This document shows positions 1-9,532 of a stretch of 64,000 bases of DNA, in pieces. The DNA is from Melioribacter roseus (GTDB lineage Bacteria; Bacteroidota; Ignavibacteria; Ignavibacteriales; Melioribacteraceae): contig DYJK01000003.1 in assembly GCA_020723165.1 (NCBI GenBank), positions 1-64,000 on the forward strand, written 5' to 3'. Position 1 is the stretch's first letter. Each line of letters begins with the position of its first letter. Below the pieces are notes generated by a model. The model was not told the origin of the DNA, made no database searches, and saw only the letters and a list, made by a program, of their open reading frames with translations. The translations under genes were made by a program, and so were the position numbers.

Positions 1-441
1 ATACCCGATCCCAAGAATTAAACCTGATAAATATTTTCCGAAATATCTTCCCGTGGCTTTACCAAACGAAATTTTATTTCCATACATATCAGTAACCTTA
101 ATACCAATAATTATTTTGCCAAGTGTTCCTTGTTTATTGGAAGATTCCATCAATGCAAAATAGAGCCATTCACCTATAATGCTTATTGCGGATAAAATAA
201 TTATGAGTGTAAATAATAAAAGAAAAACAGAACCGTTTAATTCAGAATCATAATAACTTTGAAAGATGACTGAAGTAAAATTTTCTTCCTCGTAATTATA
301 AAATTCCGAGAAATAACCGAACATAAAAAAGAACCAAACCGGTATGAATAGTATTAGTCTAATAAATCCTAATATGGCATAATCGAGGAGATACGCTCCA
401 AATCTTTGCCAAAAGCCGGCATATTTTGGTTGATTATTCAA
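1..441 (-). CDS. RDD family membrane protein (C-terminus beyond window)
   Basis: I translated this from the reverse strand. It opens at a TTG (441-439) preceded by an AGGGG ribosome-binding site about 7 bases upstream; no ATG in this frame is as well placed. The product starts LNNQPKYAGFWQRFGAYLLD, the typical opening of RDD proteins (aromatic-rich, R then D in the first helix). Two hydrophobic helices follow, separated by an acidic loop (EEEN). A conserved segment with GTLGKIIIGIKV and a G-R-Y-F-G-K motif comes next. The frame stays open to base 1, so about 147 residues are visible and the C-terminus is missing. RDD proteins are small integral membrane proteins, mostly of unknown function. 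The gene lies 85 bases downstream of the beta-CASP gene on the same strand. Confidence 0.8.
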   Translation of the reverse strand, partial: MNNQPKYAGFWQRFGAYLLDYAILGFIRLILFIPVWFFFMFGYFSEFYNYEEENFTSVIFQSYYDSELNGSVFLLLFTLIIILSAISIIGEWLYFALMESSNKQGTLGKIIIGIKVTDMYGNKISFGKATGRYFGKYLSGLILGIGY

Positions 442-526
442 AACCGCCCCTATTTGTTTATCAATATAAAAATTGGAACGTTAAGTTTAAATCAGAACTT
501 TTTAGAATAGGTTAATTGGTACGATT

Positions 527-1894
527 TTATAAGGAAATCCAATCGTTATTTGCAGCAGAATTAACTTTAATATGTTTAGCTGATTCCAGAATTTTTTGTC
601 CTACCCAATTTTTTGCAGCCGGTTCACCATGCACTAAAATTACGCGACTGGGCTTTACCACGGTAACAATTTTTATTAGATCTTCTCTTTTGGAATGAGA
701 GGGAAAATAAAAACGATCAATATTACATTTAACTTTTTGTGGCTGACCAAATTCTGTTACAATAATTTCATCACCCTTTCCCGAATTGATAATTCTATAA
801 CCGGGAGTTTGGGGATCCATATACCCGACCCCATAAATTGCAAAATGTTCTTGCTGAAGCCAATAATTTAGAAGCTTAAATGATGTAGTCCCTTGCAGCA
901 TCATTCCGCTTGAAGCAAGTACGATACCCGGATTTTTTTTGAATTCGTTATAATCTTGTATTTCCAATAAATTGATTTGCGGAATTTCTTTTAACTCCAG
1001 TTCAGATGTTTTTCTTCGAGTTAAATAACGATTTGCATCATATACCTTAGAAATATCCCGGCCGATTCCACCGGTATAGATATGCGTATCGGTTAAAATT
1101 CTTTTTTGAATCAAATTATGAATTGAAGCAAGCATTTCTTGTGTTTTGCCAAGTGCAAAAACCGGTATGAGAACTGAACCCCCTTTGTGCAAAATATTAT
1201 TAACAGATTTAGCAAATCGTTTTAACTCAGATTCCCATGTTCCAAGTTTTGAAGAATCTGTTGCACCATAAGTAGTTTCAAGAATTAGTGTATCAATTTT
1301 ATTTACTAATTTTAGATCAGCATGTATCATGACTGATTGATCAGTGAGATTAATATCACCGGTATAAAATATTTTATGATTGGAATGTTCAATCAGAATT
1401 CCGGCAGAACCGAGAATATGACCGGCATCTTTAAATAGTATTTTTATTTCCTCACTTCCCTCATGACGTAATCCTTTAACTGGAAGGAACGTATCATATT
1501 CTAATTCACGAATGCTTTTTACCAGCAAATCAATTTCTTCGTGCGTATAAATTTTCATCCCGTTTTCTAAGGTTTGATTTTCCAGTAAAATATTTGCAGC
1601 ATTATGAAGTGTAATATCGGCTATCTCTTTTGTCTGTGGTGTTGAATAAATAATTACATGTGGAAATTTTTGGATCAGGAACGGAAGCGAGCCAATGTGG
1701 TCCTGGTGAGCATGAGTAATAAATACAAAATCAAGCGGCAGATCAGAAAGCTGATCAAAATTTGGAATTCCATCTACCCCTTCTTTTTTCGGGTCGATCC
1801 CGCAATCAAGCAATATACCGGTACCCGAGATATTCAAGTAAAAACAACTCGCACCTATTTCATCTGCACCGCCGAGTGGAAGAAATTTGATCAT
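527..1894 (-). CDS. Beta-CASP family metallo-beta-lactamase-fold RNA hydrolase
   Basis: A 455-residue protein with the metallo-beta-lactamase signature HAHQDH at residues 61-66, a GHILGSAG motif around residue 158 that supplies another metal ligand, and a beta-CASP region with an FALGKTQEML segment. This matches the YSH1/CPSF73-like family of exonuclease/endonuclease RNA hydrolases, which cleave RNA in the cytoplasm using two zinc ions. The C-terminal RVILVHGE segment is also typical of beta-CASP enzymes (motif C histidine). No signal peptide is visible. It is the last gene of a compact minus-strand run (purL, YihY-like, hemerythrin-like, this gene), starting one base after the hemerythrin stop. 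The RNA substrate cannot be told from sequence. DNA repair enzymes of the same fold are less likely given the bacterial YSH1-like length. Confidence 0.85.
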   Translation of the reverse strand: MIKFLPLGGADEIGASCFYLNISGTGILLDCGIDPKKEGVDGIPNFDQLSDLPLDFVFITHAHQDHIGSLPFLIQKFPHVIIYSTPQTKEIADITLHNAANILLENQTLENGMKIYTHEEIDLLVKSIRELEYDTFLPVKGLRHEGSEEIKILFKDAGHILGSAGILIEHSNHKIFYTGDINLTDQSVMIHADLKLVNKIDTLILETTYGATDSSKLGTWESELKRFAKSVNNILHKGGSVLIPVFALGKTQEMLASIHNLIQKRILTDTHIYTGGIGRDISKVYDANRYLTRRKTSELELKEIPQINLLEIQDYNEFKKNPGIVLASSGMMLQGTTSFKLLNYWLQQEHFAIYGVGYMDPQTPGYRIINSGKGDEIIVTEFGQPQKVKCNIDRFYFPSHSKREDLIKIVTVVKPSRVILVHGEPAAKNWVGQKILESAKHIKVNSAANNDWISL

Positions 1895-1895
1895 G

Positions 1896-2324
1896 TCAAA
1901 TTTTAATTTGGTTTAATATCTCTACGCTGCAAACCGATTGTATCCTCTCAAACAATTTTCTTTCTTCCATCCGGATATGCCCCTCTAATAAATTGCCAAG
2001 TTGATCAAGGGTATTTTCGTTATCGTTACCGGCTTTTAGTTTGTCAATCAACAAGGAAATCTTTTTATGGTCATCTAACATTCTATCCAATAACGTATCA
2101 ATTTCTGGATTGATATTTTTCACAACCGGTAAAAGAATTTTTTCTTCATCCTCAAAATGTTTTTTCAACTCGGAAGAATAAAAATTGATTGTGTATTCTC
2201 TTTTACCTTCAATATCCGATGGCAGCCCTTTATACGGAGGGGAATTTTTCTTAATTAATTGAGCGAGGATCAATCCATCGTGGTGATCTTTAGAAAGCTT
2301 AATTAAACTTTGATGTCTTTTCAA
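1896..2324 (-). CDS. Hemerythrin HHE domain protein
   Basis: A 142-residue four-helix protein. Histidine and glutamate pairs sit at the spacing of hemerythrin-like di-iron sites: DHHDG near residue 13, KKHFEDEEKILLP in the second helix, DDHKKIS in the third and GHIRMEERKLFE in the fourth. Proteins of this family bind oxygen or act in iron or nitric-oxide stress sensing; which applies here is unknown. The ATG lies inside the 3' end of the YihY-like gene (26-base overlap), so the two are translationally coupled. It is followed immediately by the beta-CASP gene. Confidence 0.85.
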   Translation of the reverse strand: MKRHQSLIKLSKDHHDGLILAQLIKKNSPPYKGLPSDIEGKREYTINFYSSELKKHFEDEEKILLPVVKNINPEIDTLLDRMLDDHKKISLLIDKLKAGNDNENTLDQLGNLLEGHIRMEERKLFERIQSVCSVEILNQIKI

Positions 2325-3246
2325 GTTTTATCTTTCTTCTTTGTTCTAATCTTTCACGGAAGAGCTGACCGATCTCAGCGCCTACGATAAAAATACATGA
2401 TGAATAAAAAACCCAAAGCAGAATTACAATAATCAAAACAAAAGCACCATAGAGAGCACTTTGCCCGAGAAAATTCCTTATATAGTAACCGAAGATCAAA
2501 CGCGCTACTTCCCACATAAGGGTTGTCCAAAATGCACTGATTAGTGCAACCCTCTTCGGAAGTTTTTCATAAGGAATCAGGTAATACAAAAAGAAGAACA
2601 ACGATAACATTATTACCAAAGATGTAATTCTAACGATTGCATTCCACAATTCGCTGATGTTAAAACTGCTTGCTGCTGTAGATGTATTTGCTACTTCAAT
2701 AATTAAATTTAGAGACGGAAGAATAAATATTGAGAGAAGAATAAAAATTAGGAGTAAAATAACCATTCCCAAATCTCTAAGCATTCCAATAAAAGCACTT
2801 TTCTGAATATGTGTATGAAATATTTGGTTCAGGATTGTACGCATACTGCTGAAAATCCATGTTGAAGTCATCAATAAACCGATAACACCTAAATAACCGG
2901 CAACGGTTTTATATTCGAAAACTTCCGGGAGACGTGTGGCGATTATCTTTTTTGTATAATCCGCATAAATTGGGTAAGGTATTATAGTATCGATTATCTG
3001 GAAAATTTGTGATTGCAAAGCAGACTGGTCAAAAATATTTCCGAGCAAAGAAAAGATCAGCAGTATTAAAGGGACTATCCCAAGGAAAAGAGAATAAGCA
3101 ATACCGGCACCGGAGAAAAATAAATTGTGTTCATCTATTCTTTTGAACAACCCGAAAATATAATGCTTGATGAATGCAATTATTTTCTGTATGACCGGAT
3201 GCGAAATGACAGAACTGATTAATTCAAATAGTTTAAATTCCGACAT
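2299..3246 (-). CDS. YihY/BrkB family inner membrane protein
   Basis: A 315-residue polytopic membrane protein with about six hydrophobic helices. The family hallmark GIAYSLFLGIVPLILL is near residue 50, a STWIFSSMRTILNQIF segment follows, and the C-terminal helix is followed by a basic tail rich in R and K. The family was once called ribonuclease BN (Rbn) by mistake and is now treated as a membrane protein of unknown, possibly export-related, function. Its ATG directly follows the purL stop codon (TAGATG), so it is very likely translated from the same mRNA. Confidence 0.87.
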   Translation of the reverse strand: MSEFKLFELISSVISHPVIQKIIAFIKHYIFGLFKRIDEHNLFFSGAGIAYSLFLGIVPLILLIFSLLGNIFDQSALQSQIFQIIDTIIPYPIYADYTKKIIATRLPEVFEYKTVAGYLGVIGLLMTSTWIFSSMRTILNQIFHTHIQKSAFIGMLRDLGMVILLLIFILLSIFILPSLNLIIEVANTSTAASSFNISELWNAIVRITSLVIMLSLFFFLYYLIPYEKLPKRVALISAFWTTLMWEVARLIFGYYIRNFLGQSALYGAFVLIIVILLWVFYSSCIFIVGAEIGQLFRERLEQRRKIKLEKTSKFN

Positions 3247-5481
3247 CTATCCCCCGATGGGGTGGCTCATAATATTAGATATTGAATTGTAATACAAATC
3301 TGATAAATGATTCAAGCCGAATTCGTATTGATCATTAATTATCAGTCTATCCCCTCCGGTTTCACCCATAAATTGAAAAGGTGTAAAACTTCTTGATGCA
3401 ATCTCTTCAAATTTTTCTTTGTTATCAGGATTGATCGAAACAATTACCCGCGATTGACTCTCCGAGAAAAATGATAAATCTTCTCTTGTATTAACATGAA
3501 CTTTTACTTTTGCACCGATTAATTTTTCTTGATTAATAATGCAGCATTCGGCAAGAGTTGTCATAATTCCGCCGTCGGAAATATCATGAGCAGAATTTAT
3601 TAATTCGTAGTCGATCAATTGAAGTATCAAAGTATGAAGATCTTTTTCTGTTTGTAAATCAATTTTAGGCGGTTCACCTTTAACTAAATTGTGTATCACT
3701 TTTAAATATTCACTGCCGCCTATTTCTTCATAGTCTGCGCCTAATAGATATATCAAATCGCCTTCGTTCTTGAATTCTGCTGTTGTTATATTTTCTAATT
3801 TTTCAATCAAGCCAACCATTCCTATAACCGGTGTTGGATAAACAGCCGTATCCGGACTTTCATTATAGAAACTTACATTACCGCCGGTAACCGGTGTATT
3901 GAAAAATCTGCACGCTTCTCCCATTCCTTCAATTGCTTTTTTGAAAGTCCAGTACATTTCCGGTTTGTAAGGATTACCAAAGTTTAGACAATTTGTAATT
4001 GCCAATGGAATTCCCCCTGAACAAACTACGTTACGGGCAGATTCAGCTACAGCAATTTTGGTTCCTTCTTTAGGATTCAAATAAACATATCTGCCGTTGC
4101 AATCTGTTTTTGCTGCTAATGCCTTGTTGGTTTCCTTTATATAAATTACAGCCGCATCTGAACCGGGACCAACTACTGTATTTGTTCTAACCATCGAATC
4201 GTATTGTTCATACACCCATCTTTTCGAAGCAATGTTAGGAGATGATATAATTTTTTCAAACACATCTTTGATACAGTCCGGTTCGGGTAGTTCATTAGGA
4301 TTGAAATTTTTTGATTCAACTAAATATTTTGGTTCGCTTGTCTCCCTATTATAAACCGGTGCATTACCGCCAAGTACTAATTCTTGCGGATCGATCTCAG
4401 CTTTTTTCCCACCTTCGTAATTAATAATTAATTTTGGGTTATTTGTAACGGTACCGATTATTTCACAATTCAAATCCCATTTACTAAAAATTTCTTTTAC
4501 TCTTTCTTCTTTTCCCTTCTTAGCAATTACAAGCATTCTTTCCTGACTCTCAGAAAGCATAATTTCATAAGCACTCATTCCTTTTTCGCGCAAAGGTACT
4601 TTATTCAAATCTATTATCATTCCCGATTCACCTTTCGCGCTCATCTCGGAAGTTGAACACGAAATTCCGGCTGCACCCATATCTTGAATACCGATAACCA
4701 ATCCTTCTTTAATAATTTCTAACGTAGCTTCGAGCAAAAGTTTTTCTGTAAACGGATCGCCAACTTGAACAGACGGTCTTTTAGCTTCGGATTTTTCCGA
4801 TATTTCTTCCGATGCAAAAGTAGCGCCGTGAATTCCATCCCGTCCGGTAGATGAACCAACAATCATAACCGGGTTGTTTTCACCCTTAGCAGTAGCCGAT
4901 ACAACAAATTTTGTATCAACTATCCCGATAGCCATTGCATTAATAAGCGGATTTCCTTTGTAGCATTCATCAAAATAAACTTCGCCGGCAACTGTAGGTA
5001 CCCCGAAACAATTTCCGTAATCTCCAATTCCTTTTACAACACCTTCAAACAAATATCTTGTGCGCGCATCATCAAGCGTTCCGAAACGAAGCGAGTTCAA
5101 CGAAGCAATCGGCCGCGCACCCATCGTAAAAATATCGCGCAAAATTCCGCCAACACCAGTTGCTGCACCCTGGTACGGTTCCACTGCGGACGGATGGTTG
5201 TGGCTTTCAATCTTAAATGCAATAGCAAGTCCGTCTCCGATATCTACCAAACCGGCATTTTCTTCACCGGCACCTATGAGTAATCTACCACCACTTCTGG
5301 GTAGTGTTTTCAATAAAGCAATTGAATTTTTATAGCTGCAATGCTCGCTCCACATTACCGAAAAAATTCCAAGTTCTGTAAAAGTTGGTATTCTTCCAAG
5401 ACGCTTGCAAATCCACCCGTACTCTTCTTCGGTTAACCCGTGTTCCAAAGCTAATTGCAGATTTACATCCGGTTCTTTCAT
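3247..5481 (-). CDS. purL: Phosphoribosylformylglycinamidine synthase subunit PurL
   Basis: A 744-residue protein of the small-PurL type, which needs separate PurQ and PurS subunits. It converts FGAR plus glutamine-derived ammonia and ATP to FGAM in purine synthesis. Visible hallmarks are SEHCSYK (about residues 45-51), [17 protein letters not shown] (from about 93) that contributes to the active site, and the paired AIRS-like domains with [10 protein letters not shown] and SAHDISDGG in the second half. Length matches bacterial PurL. The upstream SD-like sequence is weak (AAGAG). No purQ or purS lies in the window, so the complex is encoded in dispersed genes. It heads a four-gene minus-strand cluster. 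Confidence 0.96.
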   Translation of the reverse strand: MKEPDVNLQLALEHGLTEEEYGWICKRLGRIPTFTELGIFSVMWSEHCSYKNSIALLKTLPRSGGRLLIGAGEENAGLVDIGDGLAIAFKIESHNHPSAVEPYQGAATGVGGILRDIFTMGARPIASLNSLRFGTLDDARTRYLFEGVVKGIGDYGNCFGVPTVAGEVYFDECYKGNPLINAMAIGIVDTKFVVSATAKGENNPVMIVGSSTGRDGIHGATFASEEISEKSEAKRPSVQVGDPFTEKLLLEATLEIIKEGLVIGIQDMGAAGISCSTSEMSAKGESGMIIDLNKVPLREKGMSAYEIMLSESQERMLVIAKKGKEERVKEIFSKWDLNCEIIGTVTNNPKLIINYEGGKKAEIDPQELVLGGNAPVYNRETSEPKYLVESKNFNPNELPEPDCIKDVFEKIISSPNIASKRWVYEQYDSMVRTNTVVGPGSDAAVIYIKETNKALAAKTDCNGRYVYLNPKEGTKIAVAESARNVVCSGGIPLAITNCLNFGNPYKPEMYWTFKKAIEGMGEACRFFNTPVTGGNVSFYNESPDTAVYPTPVIGMVGLIEKLENITTAEFKNEGDLIYLLGADYEEIGGSEYLKVIHNLVKGEPPKIDLQTEKDLHTLILQLIDYELINSAHDISDGGIMTTLAECCIINQEKLIGAKVKVHVNTREDLSFFSESQSRVIVSINPDNKEKFEEIASRSFTPFQFMGETGGDRLIINDQYEFGLNHLSDLYYNSISNIMSHPIGG

Positions 5482-5549
5482 TTTCTCTTCAGTTATTCAG
5501 ATTTTGTTTTGCGAATATAAGAATTTTTTTTGGTAGGATAAGTTGAAAA

Positions 5550-5710
5550 ATCTTTTTTGACCCTTGGCGACCTTCGCGTTTCCTTTTGCGCCTCCCGTAA
5601 AAAGCCCGGGACAAGTCTGCGAGAAATTCTTTTCACGCAAGGACGCGATGCCGGACATAGTTTTACACAAAGAGCGCAAGGAAGAAACACACTTTCCCTA
5701 ATTGCTACTC
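5550..5710. repeat. Degenerate palindromic intergenic repeat
   Basis: The 294-base gap 5482-5775 between divergent purL and the SpoIIE phosphatase gene is far more GC-rich than its surroundings. It holds repeated, inverted short words: CCTTCGCG, CTTTTGCGC, CACGCAAGGACGCG and GAGCGCAAGGAAG. The left part (CCTTTTGCGC type) and right part (GCGCAAGG type) are imperfect inverted copies. Open frames across it on both strands look like read-through of the repeat rather than genes. This is probably a decayed copy of a dispersed, non-coding palindromic repeat; promoters for the two flanking genes must lie at its edges. Confidence 0.5.
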
Positions 5711-5775
5711 TTAGCAAACATTCCTATTTTTTAACCGTCTTAAATCATTACAACAAAACAAAAAACGGGTAACTA

Positions 5776-8202
5776 ATGCAAAATAATTTTTCCAACCACA
5801 AATACTGGATAATCGCCGGTTCAGCAATTATTGGATTAATACTTATGCTTTACCCCTTTGCAACTTATGATTCCTTAAGTATGAAAATTACCCGTCCTGA
5901 AGCAATTAAGTTTGCAAAAGAGTTTTTAAAAGAACAAAAAATTAACACTGAAGGATTTAGTGAAGAAGCTTTCCTTGATAACTCACCGATTGAGACACGG
6001 TATATATTAAAAAAACTTGGTGGTAAAGAATTTAAAAACTACGGCAAGAATGAAAAATGGTCCAATTTAAGCTGGATGGTTTTCATACACCAAAATTTAG
6101 CTAAGCAGATAGAACAGACAAGTTACTGGGTAGATGTTTCCCAGGATGGGAAAATATTCGGTTTCAAATCCACAATTCCTGAGTCAGAGTCGCTGCCTTC
6201 ATTAAATAAAACTGAAGCAACTAATTTAATTTCAGATTTTCTATACAAGAAAATCGGTAATGAATTCAACCAGTATAAATTAATAGAATCTAAGGAAGAA
6301 ATTTTAAGAAGCAGAACCGATCATTCATTCCGATGGGAAAAAGAAGAGTCAAAACTCAATGCTAAAATTGTAATCACCGGACGAGTGAACGGAAATACAA
6401 TCGGTAGTTATCAGCATTACTTTGAAGTGCCGCAAAATGACCGGGAATATTTCGAAGCGAGTGAAGCTATTTACGGTACAATCTCGGTTGTTTTCGTAGT
6501 ATTCTTGATTTTTCTTGCACTCTACTTATTCTTAAAAAAATATCATCAAGGGGAAGTTTGGGTAAGTGTAGGCAGAACTCTCTTTTTAATCTATTTCTTT
6601 TTAACATTAATCAACCTTGCAGATTATTGGCCAGGTATGGGATTAGGTACTTCTATTGGAAATTTATCATTCATGAATGTAAAAATAATAATGGTGTTGG
6701 TTAATGGACTGGTTTTATCATTCTTCATGGCTTTGTTGATATTTGCTAGTTGGGCGGTTGGAGAATCTTACGCAAGAAGTTTATGGCCGAATAAATTAAA
6801 AGGCGTTGATGCTTTTATTAAAGGTCATTTCTTCACTTTTGATTCCGGTGTTTCGTTGATGAAAGGATTTGTTCTCGGTTCTGCACTTGCACTAAGCTTT
6901 ATGATTGCCGGAATTATTATTAACCAGCCAAATGCAAAAATATTTTTATCACCGACCGGCTTGCTTGAAAGTTTTAATTCATATATCCCTTCATTGGCGG
7001 TTTTGTTGGATTCTGCAACTACTGCTCTGCTAGCATCGATAACTATAACTTTTTTTATTGTGAACATTTCTTATCAACGATGGAAAAAGAAATGGATATC
7101 TATTTTACTTTCAGGTATAATAACAACATTGGCATTCGTGATCGCATCAACACCTCCTTCACTAAATAATTTCAGCATAAATATTTTGTCTGGATTTTTA
7201 TTCGGGTGTGGAATAGCATATATCTATTTCTTGTTTGATCTTCTTACAGTGATAAGCCTACATTTTACAGCATTGTTAATATCTAAAGCATATCTTCTTT
7301 ACCCGGCAAACGGTACATACTACGAAATAAATTTCATTGCGGTTATTCTAATAATCTTAGTAATTCCTTTTCTATATGTAATTAGTATGATAAGAAAAGA
7401 AGAATTTGTTTTAGAGAATTACGGGTTGCCCTCGCACATAGCCCGAATTTCTGAAAGAGAGAAGTACAAAAGAGAAATGGAGATTGCAGCCAAAGTTCAG
7501 TTAAGTCTGCTGCCGAAAGAAGAACCAAGAATTCCCGGCTATGATATTTCCGGTTTAAGTTTACCGGCAATTGAAGCCGGGGGAGACTATTTTGATTTCG
7601 TTAAACTTTCCGGTAATAAGATCGGTATAGCAATCGGTGACGTATCTGGCAAAGGTGTTGGGGCTGCGATTTATATGACTTTAACAAAAGGAATTTTACA
7701 AGCACACGCTGAAGAAAATGTTTCTCCAAGTAACGTACTTAGTAAGGTAAACCGTTTATTATATAAAACAATCGAAAAAAATTCTTTTGTAAGCATGTTC
7801 TATGCAATACTTGATTTTAGTACAAACAAACTTCTTTATTCTCGTGCCGGGCATAATCCAGGGATTTTATGCAGTGAAAACAGCGGCAGCACTAAATTAT
7901 TGATGAGCAAAGGTATGGCTTTGGGATTGGAAGAAGGTACTAAATTCACTTCCACATTAAATGAAGAAACAATAGGGCTAAATAAAGGTGACTTCGTTGT
8001 TTTCTACACAGATGGATTTACCGAAGCGATGAACGAAAAACAAGAACAATACGGCGAACAGAAGTTGATCCAGATAATTAAGGATAATAAAGATAAATCC
8101 TCTCGTGAATTGATCAACTTAATTCTTAAAGATGTTAAAAAGTTTGTTGATAATTATCCGCAGCATGATGACATGACAATTGTTGTGGTAAAGAGAATTT
8201 GA
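5776..8202 (+). CDS. Membrane-bound SpoIIE/PP2C-type serine phosphatase
   Basis: An 808-residue protein. It has one N-terminal membrane helix, then an extracytoplasmic part of about 190 residues containing two PepSY-like segments (each of the form R/K-x-EA-x-x-x-A/I). About ten hydrophobic helices span roughly residues 235-545. The C-terminal PP2C/SpoIIE phosphatase domain (about 575-808) has the metal-binding motifs GGDYFDF (about 600), GDVSGKGVGAA (about 620), YTDGFTEAMN and HDDMT (about 796). Such phosphatases dephosphorylate anti-sigma-factor antagonists or similar partners in partner-switching pathways. The N-terminal half probably senses an envelope signal (inference). No anti-sigma or STAS gene is nearby, so the target is unknown. 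Confidence 0.85.
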   Translation: MQNNFSNHKYWIIAGSAIIGLILMLYPFATYDSLSMKITRPEAIKFAKEFLKEQKINTEGFSEEAFLDNSPIETRYILKKLGGKEFKNYGKNEKWSNLSWMVFIHQNLAKQIEQTSYWVDVSQDGKIFGFKSTIPESESLPSLNKTEATNLISDFLYKKIGNEFNQYKLIESKEEILRSRTDHSFRWEKEESKLNAKIVITGRVNGNTIGSYQHYFEVPQNDREYFEASEAIYGTISVVFVVFLIFLALYLFLKKYHQGEVWVSVGRTLFLIYFFLTLINLADYWPGMGLGTSIGNLSFMNVKIIMVLVNGLVLSFFMALLIFASWAVGESYARSLWPNKLKGVDAFIKGHFFTFDSGVSLMKGFVLGSALALSFMIAGIIINQPNAKIFLSPTGLLESFNSYIPSLAVLLDSATTALLASITITFFIVNISYQRWKKKWISILLSGIITTLAFVIASTPPSLNNFSINILSGFLFGCGIAYIYFLFDLLTVISLHFTALLISKAYLLYPANGTYYEINFIAVILIILVIPFLYVISMIRKEEFVLENYGLPSHIARISEREKYKREMEIAAKVQLSLLPKEEPRIPGYDISGLSLPAIEAGGDYFDFVKLSGNKIGIAIGDVSGKGVGAAIYMTLTKGILQAHAEENVSPSNVLSKVNRLLYKTIEKNSFVSMFYAILDFSTNKLLYSRAGHNPGILCSENSGSTKLLMSKGMALGLEEGTKFTSTLNEETIGLNKGDFVVFYTDGFTEAMNEKQEQYGEQKLIQIIKDNKDKSSRELINLILKDVKKFVDNYPQHDDMTIVVVKRI

Positions 8203-8311
8203 TATTAGCCCAAAACATATTCAGAAAAAATCAAGAGAAGTTCTTGCTGTTGGTAATGATAAATTTATGTAGAACTAATTAGCAATCAAATTTTATTAGA
8301 TAAAAAATTTC

Positions 8312-9532
8312 TTATCCTCTTAACGCTTTGATGGGTTGAATCAAACTTGCCCTTCGTGCCGGGTACGCTCCAAAAAATATTCCGATGAAACTCGAAATAA
8401 CTACCGATATTAAAATCGATTGCCCGGTAATCATCGCATTGAAATCGGTGAAATGATTTATCAACGATGTACCAAAAAAACCGGCGGCTACGCCAATCAC
8501 ACCACCAACACTGCTGAGTATTACGGCTTCCAACAAAAATTGAATTAGTATATCATTTGGTTTTGCACCGACCGCCATCCGCAGTCCAATCTCCGGCGTT
8601 CGTTCTTTCACGGAAAGTAGCATCATCGCGAGAATACCGACACCGCCGACAAGCAGTGACAATCCGGCGACACCCGAAATCAAAAAAGTAAATGAACTGC
8701 TCGTTTCGTTTTCTGCTTTTAATGTTGTGTACATATTTTGAATCGTAAAATCATCTTCTTTGTCTCGTAGATTTAATCTGTGCCGCTCGCGCAGTAATTC
8801 TCTAATTTCATCTTCGGAACTTTTCATTTTCTTTTTATCCTTCACGTACACATAAATATTTTTTATGTAATCAACATTGTACAAGCGCCGCAATCCGGTT
8901 TGTATCGGGATAAATATTACTTCATCTTCGTTTGCGCCGTCGTAGCTTGAGCCTTTCTGTTTCAACACGCCGATAATTTCGAACGGAATGTTATTTATGC
9001 GGATGAATTCACCAATGGGATTTGCTTCATAAAATAAATTATCAACTACCTTTGTACCAATAATCGCAACGCGCGAAGAAATTTTATTTTCCTCTTCGGT
9101 AAAAAATCTTCCGTAATCAATTTTAAAATTTCTGATTGCCGGATAATCCGGAGTTGTTCCGATAACTCTGCCGCTCGTTGTTCCATTTCCATATTTTATC
9201 AAAAACGATCCGTCTTGAGTCGGCGCAATTTTATCGATTGATTCGCACTCCTCGATTATTGCATCGCTGTCTTTTAGTTTAAGCGTGTTCACTTTTTGCG
9301 TTTGCCGTTTCCGCCCGATCACCTCTTTAATTTTTCCGGCATCAATTGTAATTAAGTTGCTTCCCATCGATTCAATTTGCGAAAGCATTTTATTGCGAGC
9401 ACCTTCGCCCAGAGCAGTCATAATTATTACTGATGTAATGCCGACTGTTATTCCAATAAGAGAAAGGATGACGCGCAGTTTGTTTATGAATAACAGCCGG
9501 CGAATTGATTTTATTATTCTGATTAGTTTCAT
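8312..9532 (-). CDS. MacB/FtsX-type ABC transporter permease (second permease)
   Basis: A 406-residue permease of the MacB type. A first transmembrane helix follows a basic start, then comes a large periplasmic MacB-PCD domain (about residues 45-240). Three C-terminal helices of the FtsX domain carry the typical segment KERTPEIGLRMAVGAKPNDI after the second helix, and the protein ends PARRASLIQPIKALRG. It lies directly downstream of a paralogous permease (stop and start abut at 9532/9533), so the two probably form a heterodimer driven by the ATPase encoded upstream. MacB proper carries a fused ATPase; here the ATPase is separate. Confidence 0.88.
   Translation of the reverse strand: MKLIRIIKSIRRLLFINKLRVILSLIGITVGITSVIIMTALGEGARNKMLSQIESMGSNLITIDAGKIKEVIGRKRQTQKVNTLKLKDSDAIIEECESIDKIAPTQDGSFLIKYGNGTTSGRVIGTTPDYPAIRNFKIDYGRFFTEEENKISSRVAIIGTKVVDNLFYEANPIGEFIRINNIPFEIIGVLKQKGSSYDGANEDEVIFIPIQTGLRRLYNVDYIKNIYVYVKDKKKMKSSEDEIRELLRERHRLNLRDKEDDFTIQNMYTTLKAENETSSSFTFLISGVAGLSLLVGGVGILAMMLLSVKERTPEIGLRMAVGAKPNDILIQFLLEAVILSSVGGVIGVAAGFFGTSLINHFTDFNAMITGQSILISVVISSFIGIFFGAYPARRASLIQPIKALRG

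Noticed and set aside
5493-5772. Short open frames across the repeat on both strands
   Set aside because: They read through GC-rich palindromic DNA, have no ribosome-binding sites and no recognisable products.
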